In this document: positions 25,819 through 33,999 of the stretch, piece after piece
How the letters are laid out: each line of letters begins with the position of its first letter
Numbering within the stretch: position 1 is the stretch's first letter
Source of the DNA: Schaalia dentiphila ATCC 17982
GTDB taxonomy: Bacteria; Actinomycetota; Actinomycetes; Actinomycetales; Actinomycetaceae
NCBI RefSeq assembly: GCF_000154225.1
Contig: NZ_DS264586.1
Location: 154,527 to 218,526, forward strand
Direction of reading: 5' to 3'
DNA: 64,000 bases
The notes under the pieces: model-generated
The model's input: only the letters and a program-made list of their open reading frames with translations
Database searches by the model: none
What the model was told of the DNA's origin: nothing
Translations under genes and position numbers: made by a program

Positions 25819-27060
25819 GTGGCCATCATCAGTTTTCCTTCTAGAGATACCGTCGTGCCCGAGGGGGACTCCCAGATCCCCCATGATCGCTCCCTCAAGC
25901 CCACGTACGCCTGGCGCGGTCTCCTTATCGACTCGTCACGCACATTCTGGCACACCGACACGATGCGTACGGTCATCTCATTAATGGCTCGCTACGGGTT
26001 GAACACCTTGCACTGGCACCTGACAGACGACGCAGGTTGGAGGTTTCCGCTTCCTGAATACCCAGCACTCACAACAACCGGGGCAACAATGCCACGTGAG
26101 CCCTACTCCTGGTACGACAACGTCGACGCGGACCGACGTCAGGAGACCTGGCAAGCTGCATCCACCAACTCCACGCGCGGATTCTACAGCGCGGAGGATA
26201 TCCGAAGCTTGGTTTCCTTTGCGCACGAGCGCGGCATCACGATTGTCCCTGAGGTTGACATCCCCGGACACATGGCAGCTGCAATCTACGCATACCCGGA
26301 GCTCGGGTGCCCACGCTTGGCGGGCTGCAGGCCGCGCACACGTCAGTGGCGCAACGACATGCTGTGGCCTTCACAGGAGAGCTTCCGCTTCGTTGAGGCC
26401 GCGTTGAGCCGGGTATGCGAGCTCTTTGATTCGCCCGTTATCCATGTCGGAGGCGACGAGTGCCGCTGGGAGGAATGGGAGGCCGACGAGGCTCTCATGG
26501 AACGCATGCATGACCAGGATGTCACAAACGGAGCCGACATTCAGAGGCTGTTCCTCTCCCACTGTGCAGCTGTTCTCGCCACGTTTGGTAGGAGGCTTGC
26601 CGGATGGGACGAGATCGTCGGGATGGCAGGAAAAGACTTGCCAACTGACGCCCTCGTACTCGGGTGGCGCGAGAACGGTCTGGGGGCACGTGATGCTCGT
26701 GCGAGCGGCAGACAATGGGTGCAATGCGATGCCGATCTCCTCTATCTCAATCGCTTGGCTGGGGCGATCGAAGAGGAACCGACGGGCATGAACGGAATCA
26801 TCACACCACAGCGGATCAGCGAAGAGCTGCCTTCTCTGCTCAACGGTGAACGTCTCATCGGTGTACAGGCAGCCGCATGGAGCGAGTTTCTCACGACTCC
26901 GGATCTCCTCTTCTACCATTTATTCCCCCGACTCCTCATCGTCGCGGAAGTTGCTTGGCACGGTGAAGCGGCACTCCCCTGGTCGGAGATCACCCCACTA
27001 GTCGAGGAAGAGATCATGACGCTACAGTCCGCAGGTATACCCTGCCGCCCCCTCACATAA
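25819..27060 (+). CDS. Beta-N-acetylhexosaminidase, GH20, cytoplasmic
   Basis: A 413-residue glycoside hydrolase family 20 barrel. It removes terminal N-acetylglucosamine or N-acetylgalactosamine by substrate-assisted catalysis. Key residues: the catalytic Asp-Glu pair in VIHVGGDECRW, HWHLTDDAGWRF early in the barrel, EVDIPGHMAAA, and the product-site Trp in LAGWDEI, with QAAAWSEFLTTPDLL near the end. There is no signal peptide and no separate GH20b domain, so it is a minimal intracellular enzyme acting on imported oligosaccharides. It starts at GTG with GGAGG upstream. A ROK repressor is divergent from it, and the stop codon abuts the right copy of the 55-bp hairpin. A broken relative lies at 11365-12422. 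Confidence 0.92.
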   Translation: MAIISFPSRDTVVPEGDSQIPHDRSLKPTYAWRGLLIDSSRTFWHTDTMRTVISLMARYGLNTLHWHLTDDAGWRFPLPEYPALTTTGATMPREPYSWYDNVDADRRQETWQAASTNSTRGFYSAEDIRSLVSFAHERGITIVPEVDIPGHMAAAIYAYPELGCPRLAGCRPRTRQWRNDMLWPSQESFRFVEAALSRVCELFDSPVIHVGGDECRWEEWEADEALMERMHDQDVTNGADIQRLFLSHCAAVLATFGRRLAGWDEIVGMAGKDLPTDALVLGWRENGLGARDARASGRQWVQCDADLLYLNRLAGAIEEEPTGMNGIITPQRISEELPSLLNGERLIGVQAAAWSEFLTTPDLLFYHLFPRLLIVAEVAWHGEAALPWSEITPLVEEEIMTLQSAGIPCRPLT

Positions 27061-27112
27061 CGAGGCCGGGGCTGGGTACCGCTGATGCGCGCGGTACGGC
27101 CCCGGCCTCGTC
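27058..27112. repeat. 55-bp hairpin element, right copy
   Basis: Identical to 21358-21412 and in the same orientation, exactly 5,700 bases away. It sits between the GH20 stop codon (its first three bases) and the convergent EcsC-like gene and probably ends transcription from both sides. Confidence 0.9.
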
Positions 27113-27121
27113 GGTGGTGCG

Positions 27122-28114
27122 TTACTTGCGGCGCCCGAAGAGCCCCTTGACACCATCCGCGATGCCGGAGGCGCCGTCGGCGATACCCGAGGCCGCGCTC
27201 TTGGCACCGACCATCACGACCTTCGCTTTGCCGCGCAGGCCCTTCTTGATAGTTGTCGCCGTCTCAGGTGTTTGTCCCTGCCTGGTCGCGCCGAGGCGAT
27301 GCCGGTCCCACTCGTCGACGTCGACGCCGGGGGGCGGGATCTCGCGCAGGTGCTCTTTGAGGAGCGCGGACTGGGACTGGAGCGCCATGAAGGTCAGGCC
27401 ACTCGATACGAATCCGCCGATGACGGGGACGATCTTCGAGAATCCCTTGGCGGCTGTGCTCTTCGTGATGTTGATGCCGATGAGGCGCAGGCTGTGCTTG
27501 ACGACCGGGTACCAGGTGATGCTCATAAGGGCACGCTTGGTCGCGTGATTCCGGTATGCGGTCTTGGCGGCCACGCGCGCAAACGCCGTCAGGGACTGGG
27601 CGGCGCCCCCGACCCCCAGCATGACGCCGAAAAACACGGCGAGCACGCCGAGCGTGTCATCGTCAGCGTCTCGGCCGTCCGGGAGGAGATCTCCCCAGCC
27701 GTACAGGTAGGCGAGCTTTTGCATGATCCTCAGCGCGTGCACGTAGTACTGCATCAGGTCCGCGGGGATCGTACCGAGCATCGCGAAGCCACCGGGGATA
27801 CCCGCGACGAAGGAGATGGCCGCCGACTTGTTCGTCTCGTAGGAGATCGCTTCCTCTGCAAGCCTGTCGATCTCGGTCAGGGAGACTCCGGCGAGCAACG
27901 GGTTCGAGTCGATTGCGCGCTGGATTGCGTCGTCACCCATGTGGAGTTTGCGCAGCTCCTGGTGCAGGAACTCCTCGCGGTTGACGCGCACGCCGGGCAC
28001 GCGCACGACCTTCGCCAGGAACTCGAGCGCTCGCTGTTCCGGCTCGGATTGCTGCCCTGTGGCAACTCCAGCCGTCTGGCTGTTGTGGGCACGGGCGTTC
28101 ATCATGTCGGGCAT
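27122..28114 (-). CDS. EcsC-like hydrophobic protein, copy 3 (divergent)
   Basis: A 330-residue protein. Its layout recalls the EcsC family: a helical N-terminus, a Gly-rich hydrophobic hairpin (AAISFVAGIPGGFAMLGTIP at about 110-130), YLYGWGD-type segment after it, and a second hydrophobic stretch, IVPVIGGFVSSGLTFMA, at about 232-250. It is not closely similar to the pair at 16539-18751. The C-terminus (about 290-330) is basic with repeated Gly-Ala blocks (DGASGIADGVKGLFGRRK), which may bind membrane. GAGGAG precedes the ATG. It is convergent with the GH20 gene. Family placement is tentative, function unknown. Confidence 0.6.
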   Translation of the reverse strand: MPDMMNARAHNSQTAGVATGQQSEPEQRALEFLAKVVRVPGVRVNREEFLHQELRKLHMGDDAIQRAIDSNPLLAGVSLTEIDRLAEEAISYETNKSAAISFVAGIPGGFAMLGTIPADLMQYYVHALRIMQKLAYLYGWGDLLPDGRDADDDTLGVLAVFFGVMLGVGGAAQSLTAFARVAAKTAYRNHATKRALMSITWYPVVKHSLRLIGINITKSTAAKGFSKIVPVIGGFVSSGLTFMALQSQSALLKEHLREIPPPGVDVDEWDRHRLGATRQGQTPETATTIKKGLRGKAKVVMVGAKSAASGIADGASGIADGVKGLFGRRK

Positions 28115-28197
28115 CGAGCTCCTCCTCGTCTGACGGCGCGCGGACAGCGCGCATCCGGTCCCACTCTAGCGAGCGACGCCCACTCAGCGCAGGCCTC

Positions 28198-28210
28198 ACG
28201 AGGCCGGGGC
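28198..28210 (+). repeat. Dispersed GC-rich motif, stand-alone copy
   Basis: A full ACGAGGCCGGGGC copy in the 143-base gap between the divergent EcsC-like and DMT permease genes, 48 bases before the permease start. It forms no obvious hairpin here. Confidence 0.75.
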
Positions 28211-28244
28211 TGAGTTCTGCTCCCACGTACCTCCCGTTCCGGGC

Positions 28245-28250
28245 ATAGGC
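28245..28250 (+). promoter_or_regulatory. Candidate -10 box for leaderless DMT permease transcript
   Basis: TAGGCT fits TAnnnT and ends 7 bases before the ATG, with no ribosome-binding site between. Confidence 0.4.
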
Positions 28251-28257
28251 TGGTCTC

Positions 28258-29130
28258 ATGTGGATCCTCGCTGCCTGCTTGTCAGCCCTGTTCGCGGGGC
28301 TGACTGCCGTCCTCGCGAAGGCGGGCGTCGCCTCGACGAGTTCGACGGTCGCGACGGCGCTGCGCACGGTTGTCGTGGCCGCGGGGGCGTGGGGCATGGC
28401 GGCGCTGACCGGAGCGGCCTCCGGCGTTGCGTCTATCGATGGGACTTCTGCGCTGTTCCTGGTGCTGTCCGGGTTGGCGACGGGGGCCTCGTGGCTGTGC
28501 TACTTCGCGGCGTTGTCTCGAGGGGACGTGTCCCGCGTGGCGCCGATCGACAAGCTGTCGACGGTCCTCGCGATCATCCTCGCGCTCGTCCTGCTGGGCG
28601 AGCCGGTGAGTTTGTGGAGCGCGGGCGGGATTGTTGCGATCACGGCGGGAACGCTTCTGATGGTGGAACCCTCCGACCTGTCGGGCCTGCCACGTGCGCT
28701 GCGCGGGGGTGGCAGCTGGCTGACGTTCGCGCTCGCATCCGCGCTGTTCGCGGCTCTGACGTCGATCCTCGGGAAGGTCGGCATTTCGGGCGTTGATCCG
28801 ACGCTGGGGACGGCGGTGCGCACGCTGGTGGTGCTGGCGATGGCGTGGGTGATCGTGTGCATGCAGGGACGCCTTGGCGAGGTCCGCTCGATTCCCGGTC
28901 GGGAGCTGGCGTTTATCGTCGCGTCGGGTGCGGCGACGTGCGCGTCGTGGCTGGCGTACTATCACGCACTGAAGGATGGGCCTGCATCGGTCGTGGTGCC
29001 CATCGATAAGCTATCGATCCTCGTGACCGTCGCCGTGTCGGCCGTGGCGTTTCACGAGCATTTCACACCGCGCTACCTGCTCGGCCTGGCCCTCATGTGT
29101 GCGGGGACGGCGGCCATGGTGGCGGCGTAG
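28258..29130 (+). CDS. EamA/DMT superfamily permease
   Basis: A 290-residue membrane protein with ten predicted helices arranged as two EamA repeats (about 1-138 and 150-290). Each repeat ends with the paired pattern seen in the family: VAPIDKLSTVLAIILA in the first and VVPIDKLSILVTVAVS in the second, an internal duplication visible by eye. DMT carriers export amino acids, nucleosides or other metabolites, or take up metabolites by proton exchange. The substrate cannot be told. It is a single gene; the secreted PKD-domain gene is convergent 20 bases downstream. Confidence 0.88.
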   Translation: MWILAACLSALFAGLTAVLAKAGVASTSSTVATALRTVVVAAGAWGMAALTGAASGVASIDGTSALFLVLSGLATGASWLCYFAALSRGDVSRVAPIDKLSTVLAIILALVLLGEPVSLWSAGGIVAITAGTLLMVEPSDLSGLPRALRGGGSWLTFALASALFAALTSILGKVGISGVDPTLGTAVRTLVVLAMAWVIVCMQGRLGEVRSIPGRELAFIVASGAATCASWLAYYHALKDGPASVVVPIDKLSILVTVAVSAVAFHEHFTPRYLLGLALMCAGTAAMVAA

Positions 29131-29150
29131 ATTCGCATCTGCTCGACGTT

Positions 29151-30101
29151 CTAGTGGCCTTGTTTTTCTTCTGAGGTATCCGTGTTGTTGACGATGAGAT
29201 GGCCGAGCGGGAACGGTCCGGTCGTCTCAGTGGTAGTGACCAAGCCGTTGATCGTCTGGGTGTCACCCGTGAAGGGGTTTGTGGCCGTGCCCGCCCATGT
29301 GGTGGTGAGTGTGATGGTGCGCGTGGCGGACGGGTAGGGCCCGTCCAGGAAAGACTTCCACCCGCTCGGCGCCTTGTAATAGTGACGAATCAGGGCGGGG
29401 TCGGTGTTTGGATCCATGCCCTCTTGCCAGGGCATCCCCGGCGAGGTCGTGGTCAGATCCGGGGTTCCATCTCCCCAGCTCCACGTGTAGCTTGTGGCCG
29501 TGAGGGTGATGGTGATGTTGTGACCCAGCAGCGTAACGGTGTGGGTCTGCGTGGGATGCGTGGCCGCGACGAGCGTGGGGATGTACTTGTTCGTGTACGA
29601 AACCCCTTCGGGCCGCTTATGAAGGCCCGCCCCGTCCGCATGAATCGTCGTCGCTGCGTAGTACAGGATCTCCCGCGTGGTTGGCAGCTGCCCCGCGTTA
29701 TTACCATCCCCCTTCCGCGTAATGTGTGCGCACGCGAATGGGGCAGATTCGGTCCCATCCGGCAACGTCACTGTATGCATCGTGTGACCATCGCACTTAT
29801 CGTCCTCCGCATAGGTCTGCGCCTCTGCGCTTGCATCAGCAGAATTCGACAAACGGACCGCGTCATCCACGTTGTTGATTTGAGATGCAGGGGGCGCTAC
29901 TACGGGAGCAGCCTGACCTCCCCATTTTTCGTCAGCGCTTACTTTTACGTCACTATTCCCATCTGCTTCTGCCATCTGATCCCAGTCATGGGAAGCCCCA
30001 TCCCAGTCATCTGCCGCTGCAGCAGACACCTGGCTCCAAACAACACAGATAGCTACAAGAAACACGAGTATTGAACGGCGACCAATACGTCTAGCCTTCA
30101 T
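29151..30101 (-). CDS. Secreted PKD-like domain protein
   Basis: A 316-residue exported protein. The N-terminus has a basic region and a hydrophobic signal sequence (SILVFLVAICVVWSQVSAAA). A PKD-like motif, YTWSWGDGTPDLTT, lies around residue 205, in a strand-rich region that probably forms one beta-sandwich. A charged, Asp/Ser-rich stretch follows the signal. No sortase motif or second membrane segment is visible, so it is probably released or held by a partner. The ATG at 30101 overlaps the end of the upstream gene by 11 bases, showing a two-gene unit. An in-frame TTG at 30128 is a less likely start. Function unknown; PKD domains mediate protein or carbohydrate contacts. Confidence 0.72.
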   Translation of the reverse strand: MKARRIGRRSILVFLVAICVVWSQVSAAAADDWDGASHDWDQMAEADGNSDVKVSADEKWGGQAAPVVAPPASQINNVDDAVRLSNSADASAEAQTYAEDDKCDGHTMHTVTLPDGTESAPFACAHITRKGDGNNAGQLPTTREILYYAATTIHADGAGLHKRPEGVSYTNKYIPTLVAATHPTQTHTVTLLGHNITITLTATSYTWSWGDGTPDLTTTSPGMPWQEGMDPNTDPALIRHYYKAPSGWKSFLDGPYPSATRTITLTTTWAGTATNPFTGDTQTINGLVTTTETTGPFPLGHLIVNNTDTSEEKQGH

Positions 30102-30888
30102 CGGCTTCTGCCCTTCCCTGCGTTTCAACCCAGCGGTTCTCTTGCCATGTCATGAACAGGGAAATCGTGGATTGGTATTCCTCATTACGTACTGTGATTC
30201 GCGTACCGGAGCACTTCGTCCCATCAACAGCAGTAACACTAAACTTCACCCCAATCGTGTTCGGCGGGACATCGGAACCATTAGCAGGAACGGGTTCAAG
30301 GAGAAGAACATGATCGATGGTGAGTGACTTACCGTAGGCCCAGCCATTGGAATAATCAGCATCGATCTTTTTGATCAAAGACTGAGCAAACCCACTCGCA
30401 TCATCCGAGAGTGCCGCAATAGCAGCGGTATCTCCTGTATTCCAGGCGTAAGTTGCAACAGCTAGGTAGTGTTCGGCCGCTGCTTCGGCTCCGCGTTCGG
30501 TGTTCTCCTTGGCTGCCTCGGGTAGTTCGGGCTTGGTGTAGGTGTCTGCCGCGTACTGGGTTGGGCGCACGAGGACTCCGTCGGGGCCGATCTCGTAGCC
30601 GCCCGACATGGCCGGCTCACTGGACACTGTTGGCGCGGGCGCGGGATGCACGGTGGGTGTTGCGGCGGCGCTGGGGCGTTCGGTCCATGAACTCATGCCC
30701 GCGGCTAGCGTGTAGGCGGCAACAGATGCTACAGCCACTAACACGGTGAGGCCGATGCCGATTGCCCATGGGCGCAGCGCGGCCCGCCTGGCTGCGAGGG
30801 AGCGCTTCTTGTGGCGCGACGGCGGGGCGAGGAAGTCTTGCTCGTCTTCCTCGGTGATGTGTCGCTCGGATAGGGGTGGGACCTTCAT
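30091..30888 (-). CDS. Membrane-anchored DUF6318-like protein
   Basis: A 265-residue protein with a short cytoplasmic N-terminus rich in charge (about 1-42), one membrane helix (about 43-66: AIGIGLTVLVAVASVAAYTL), a Pro/Ala/Thr linker (67-100), and an outer domain (about 105-265). The outer domain pattern (EHYLAVATYAWNTGDTAAIAAL, then a strand-rich half with one Cys in DGTKCSGT) fits DUF6318, an NTF2-like fold seen in actinobacterial lipoproteins; here the anchor is a helix, not a lipid. The start at 30888 has GGAGG 8 bases upstream. Its promoter lies inside the 149-bp repeat 30925-31073. It is co-transcribed with the PKD-like protein, likely a partner. Confidence 0.7.
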   Translation of the reverse strand: MKVPPLSERHITEEDEQDFLAPPSRHKKRSLAARRAALRPWAIGIGLTVLVAVASVAAYTLAAGMSSWTERPSAAATPTVHPAPAPTVSSEPAMSGGYEIGPDGVLVRPTQYAADTYTKPELPEAAKENTERGAEAAAEHYLAVATYAWNTGDTAAIAALSDDASGFAQSLIKKIDADYSNGWAYGKSLTIDHVLLLEPVPANGSDVPPNTIGVKFSVTAVDGTKCSGTRITVRNEEYQSTISLFMTWQENRWVETQGRAEADEG

Positions 30889-30924
30889 GGTGTGTGTGCC
30901 TCCACGGTGAGGTGTCCTCCGGCG

Positions 30925-31073
30925 CGCCCCCACCCTTGGGAGCGCGTCCTTTCTCATCAGGGTACGCGCAGAACCGACACGAAACACTAAGAATGCTGCG
31001 CAACCATCACGCAAATCCTCCCACCCGCATTCCCAGAACCGCACGGATGTGCACACCCAACCCCGGCCTCGTC
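30925..31073 (-). repeat. 149-bp repeat, original copy, promoter of the DUF6318-like gene
   Basis: A gap-free near-identical partner of 34149-34297 (constant offset 3,224). On the minus strand it holds a TACCCT -10 box at 30959-30964 facing the DUF6318-like gene, and ends with a copy of the dispersed motif (31061-31072). It lies directly after the mcrC stop codon. Confidence 0.85.
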
Positions 31074-31092
31074 CATCGATCGCGCGGAGCGG

Positions 31093-32136
31093 TCACTCCC
31101 CGGGGAAATACTCCTCGACGATCCCATCCAACTGCACACGGATCTCCTCGAAGGGGCGGTCCAGGTCGAGCGTCGTCGCGCTGATGCGGTTGCCGCTCAT
31201 GCGGTAGGTGGCGTCGGGCTGGATGTCCTCGTCGGTGGCGGCGTAGAGGAGCATGCCCGATACCTCATCGCTCTCCCCCGCTCGCTCGAACGCAATCTGC
31301 TTGTTCTTCACGTACGCGAAGATCTGGTACAGGTTCCCCGAGTGCACGGTCCTCTTGTCGAAGTTGCTCTGCATTGTGGACGCGTAGTACTTCGCGTCGA
31401 TGATGAGCGCGCGGCCGCGAGCGCTCAGCGTGATGTCGCTGCGCATGGCGGGCAGGCCGTCCGAAACCCCGTCGTCGAGCGCCCAGTCGATGAAGGACGC
31501 GCTGGCGTTCAAACGGGGATGCTCCCTGCGGTAATACTCGAGGATGAACTTCTCATACAGACGGCTCATGCGCTGCTCGTCGAAGAAATCCATCATGCGC
31601 ACGGTGCCGTCGCTCTGGGTTTGGAGGAGGCCCTTGACGACGAGCCAGCACACCGCCATCAGCATGCGGTAGGTGCGGTTGTTGCGGTCATAGCGCATGT
31701 TCCAGTCGACCGTGTGCAGGTCGATCTCGCGCACGTCCACGAAGAAGACCATGAGCTTCTTCAGGCTCTTCTTGCGGGCCCTAGTAATGTCCGAGCGCAC
31801 GAGCAGCGCGACCGTCGCCTTGATGACGCGGTTCATCGTCGTGTCGACGCTGAACTCATCGTAGGAGCACACGAGCTGGCGACGCAGGATCGCCTGCGAT
31901 TTCACGGACTCTGTGACCTCGATCTTGCCGCGCAGGGAGGAGCGCGCCTCGGTCCGGCTGACGTATTCCTGCCCGAGGCCTCGTTTGAGTTGCAGGGAGA
32001 CGCCTCGCTCGAGGATGGCGGCGCACAGTTCGGCCGCGTTGTCGAAGTCCTCCGTGGCCACGGCGCGGTAGCCCTGCTCGCGCAGCGCCGAGAAGGCGTA
32101 GGCGAGCATGTGGAAGACGTTGCGGACGCGAATCAC
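31093..32136 (-). CDS. mcrC: McrC, nuclease subunit partner of McrB
   Basis: A 347-residue McrC protein. McrC joins the McrB hexamer, stimulates its GTPase and carries a PD-(D/E)XK nuclease. The C-terminal half shows the motif: RSDITLSARGRALIIDAKYY, with Asp in SDI and the D-A-K triad in IDAKYY (about 230-255). The N-terminal region (IRVRNVFHMLAYAFSAL) matches the McrC family. It is shorter than the plasmid and E. coli types only slightly. The start is the GTG at 32136 in GTGA, overlapping the mcrB stop by 4 bases. The last about 65 codons are duplicated, in decayed form, at 34322-34490. The pair should cut DNA with modified cytosines. Confidence 0.9.
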   Translation of the reverse strand: MIRVRNVFHMLAYAFSALREQGYRAVATEDFDNAAELCAAILERGVSLQLKRGLGQEYVSRTEARSSLRGKIEVTESVKSQAILRRQLVCSYDEFSVDTTMNRVIKATVALLVRSDITRARKKSLKKLMVFFVDVREIDLHTVDWNMRYDRNNRTYRMLMAVCWLVVKGLLQTQSDGTVRMMDFFDEQRMSRLYEKFILEYYRREHPRLNASASFIDWALDDGVSDGLPAMRSDITLSARGRALIIDAKYYASTMQSNFDKRTVHSGNLYQIFAYVKNKQIAFERAGESDEVSGMLLYAATDEDIQPDATYRMSGNRISATTLDLDRPFEEIRVQLDGIVEEYFPGE

Positions 32137-33524
32137 CGCAGCATCCTGCGCAGCCTGTCGCTCCACTCGCGGACCTTGCCGGGCTCGTCGAACCAGTATT
32201 CCTTGAGCATCGGGATGAGCTCGTAGTCCACGATTAAGGCCAGGGACGCGTCGGTGCAGGTCTCAGGTTTCATGTTGCAGAAGTAGCTGTGTCCGATGCA
32301 GAAGCCCTCACCGAGAGACTCATCCTCCGCGATCTCACGGTTGAGGGATTCCACCTCGCGTACCAGGGCCTCGAACCTCGGATTATCGAGGCCGGAGCAG
32401 TAGTCGCGGAAGCCGTCGGAGTCGAAGGCGGGGCACAGTTCAACGAAGGCGAAGCGGCGGCGCAGCGCGTAGTCGAGCATGGCGAGGCTGCGGTCCGCCG
32501 TGTTCATCATGCCGATGATGTGGACGTTAGCGGGAACGCTGAACAATTCGCGTGAGTAGAGGAGCTGGAGTTTGTTCTTCGGTCCGCGTTTATCGCTCTC
32601 GATGAGCATGAACAGCTCGCCAAAGATCTTGGAGAGGTTACCGCGGTTAATCTCGTCGATGATGAAGAAGTAGTCGTTCTCCTCGTCATCGGCGGCCTTC
32701 TTGCAAAAGGAATAGAACGCACCTTTGACAAGCTCGAACCCCGCGCCGGAGGGACGATACCCCTCGATGAAATCCTCGTAAGAGTAGCTCTGGTGGAACT
32801 GAACGAGCTTGACGCGCGAAACGTCTTTGACGCCCATCATCGAGTAGGCGAGGCGCTTGGCTGCATAGGTTTTACCGACGCCAGGTGCGCCCTGCAGGAT
32901 GATGTTCTTCTTTGTTTTGAGTAGACCCACGATCGCGTCGTAGCGTTCCTCGGACATGTAGACCTCGTTGAGGAATAGCCCGGCGGAGTACTCCGGGAAG
33001 ATTACTAGTGGTTCCTCACTCTCAACGTCGTCGTCACTGTCCTCGAAGAACGTCTCAATGCGAGAAAGGAGTTCAGGGTAGTCGGTGATCTCGGTGAGGG
33101 TCTTCATTGCCAGTCGTTCGTCGATTGGCCAGTTTCCTGCGGACGTCCAGCGGACCTCCCGACAGTTCGGGTAGTGGCCGCCCTCCGGATCATAGACGTA
33201 GTCACCCGCAACAATTCCTCGCCCGAGAATCTCTGAACGTCCCTTCTTCACGAAAACGACATCGCCCGGCTTCATCTCGTTCGCAAACTGCCACAGGGCG
33301 TGAATGTCGTTCTTCTGGGTACCGTTTTCGGGATAGGTCTGGAGCATCTGCGCCTTCAGATCTTCCTTATGTGCGTAGGCAGTCAGATCCCCTATCTCGC
33401 CCCATGCCAGTCCCATGATTCCGCGCGAGTAGAACTCGTCCCACATGCAGGCGCCCCGGCCGGGGGCGTAGAGCCAATAGCGCACGGTCTGCACACCATC
33501 GTCGCCGAGAGCCGTCGTCTGCAT
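32133..33524 (-). CDS. mcrB: McrB-type AAA+ GTPase with EVE/PUA-like modified-base reader domain
   Basis: A 463-residue motor subunit of a type IV restriction system. The AAA+ domain (about 205-440) has Walker A GAPGVGKT, Walker B YFFIIDEINRGNLSKIFGE, and the McrB-specific MMNTADRS signature for GTP. The N-terminal about 130 residues (WLYAPGRGACMWDEFYSRGI, then MKPGDVVFVKKGRSEILG) have the pattern of an EVE/YTH-like barrel, a fold that flips out and reads modified bases. This replaces the DUF3578-type domain of E. coli McrB. A linker rich in Asp/Glu separates the two. Two adjacent ATGs occur; the second is preferred for its 6-base distance from AAGGAG. It likely recognises invading phage DNA with modified cytosine or other bases; exact base unknown. 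Confidence 0.9.
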   Translation of the reverse strand: MQTTALGDDGVQTVRYWLYAPGRGACMWDEFYSRGIMGLAWGEIGDLTAYAHKEDLKAQMLQTYPENGTQKNDIHALWQFANEMKPGDVVFVKKGRSEILGRGIVAGDYVYDPEGGHYPNCREVRWTSAGNWPIDERLAMKTLTEITDYPELLSRIETFFEDSDDDVESEEPLVIFPEYSAGLFLNEVYMSEERYDAIVGLLKTKKNIILQGAPGVGKTYAAKRLAYSMMGVKDVSRVKLVQFHQSYSYEDFIEGYRPSGAGFELVKGAFYSFCKKAADDEENDYFFIIDEINRGNLSKIFGELFMLIESDKRGPKNKLQLLYSRELFSVPANVHIIGMMNTADRSLAMLDYALRRRFAFVELCPAFDSDGFRDYCSGLDNPRFEALVREVESLNREIAEDESLGEGFCIGHSYFCNMKPETCTDASLALIVDYELIPMLKEYWFDEPGKVREWSDRLRRMLR

Positions 33525-33638
33525 CATCAACTCCTTGAGAAGCACAGCCATGAGTACTGGCTATCCGTCGTCATGGCCACACCCTACCACCCGGGTGACA
33601 GGCGACACGATTTACGCACACGAGTCCCCAACAGCAAA

Positions 33639-33666
33639 GCCGGGCCACGCCCTCGCGCGACCCGGC
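33639..33666 (-). terminator. Terminator downstream of higA
   Basis: An 11-base stem with two wobble or mismatched pairs, GCCGGGCCACG against CGCGACCCGGC, 25 bases after the higA stop codon. Confidence 0.55.
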
Positions 33667-33690
33667 CACTGCCTCGTCAGACTGAGGCGT

Positions 33691-33999
33691 TTAGGCGACT
33701 TCCACCGTCGTAAGCGGAACGCTTCCGCTCAACGTACCCCCCAGTGCATCTTCAGCACGGTCAAGCTCGTAGCGCATCTGCAGGTTCATCCAGACTCCCG
33801 GGGTTGTGCCGAAGTAGCGAGAGAGACGCATCGCAGTGTCGGCCGTAATGCCCCGCTTCCCATGGACAATTTCGTTGATACGACGGGGCGGAACACTGAT
33901 AGCGACGGCGAGCTTGTACTGCGTAATTCCGAAGCCCTCAATGAAGTCCTCCATAAGAACTTCACCCGGGTGAATCGGAGCAATTTCAGTGGTAGTCAA
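33691..33999 (-). CDS. higA: HigA family antitoxin, without an intact toxin
   Basis: A 102-residue helix-turn-helix antitoxin. TTTEIAPIHPGEVLMEDF at the N-terminus and the XRE-type HTH (YKLAVAISVPPRRINEIVHG, RGITADTAMRLSRYFGTTPG) are hallmark HigA segments. HigA normally neutralises the HigB mRNA interferase by binding it and represses the operon. The start is set at TTG 33999, which overlaps the end of a HigB reading frame by 14 bases, the usual higBA junction. Only the last about ten residues of HigB remain (33986-34015), so the antitoxin is an orphan. A duplicated promoter upstream (34183-34188) may drive it. An ATG at 34041 in frame is a less likely start. Confidence 0.82.
   Translation of the reverse strand: MTTTEIAPIHPGEVLMEDFIEGFGITQYKLAVAISVPPRRINEIVHGKRGITADTAMRLSRYFGTTPGVWMNLQMRYELDRAEDALGGTLSGSVPLTTVEVA

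Noticed and set aside
21358..27112. Composite transposon bounded by the 55-bp hairpins
   Set aside because: No transposase, no target-site duplication and no IS ends are visible; the repeats look like terminators, so mobility stays only a hypothesis.
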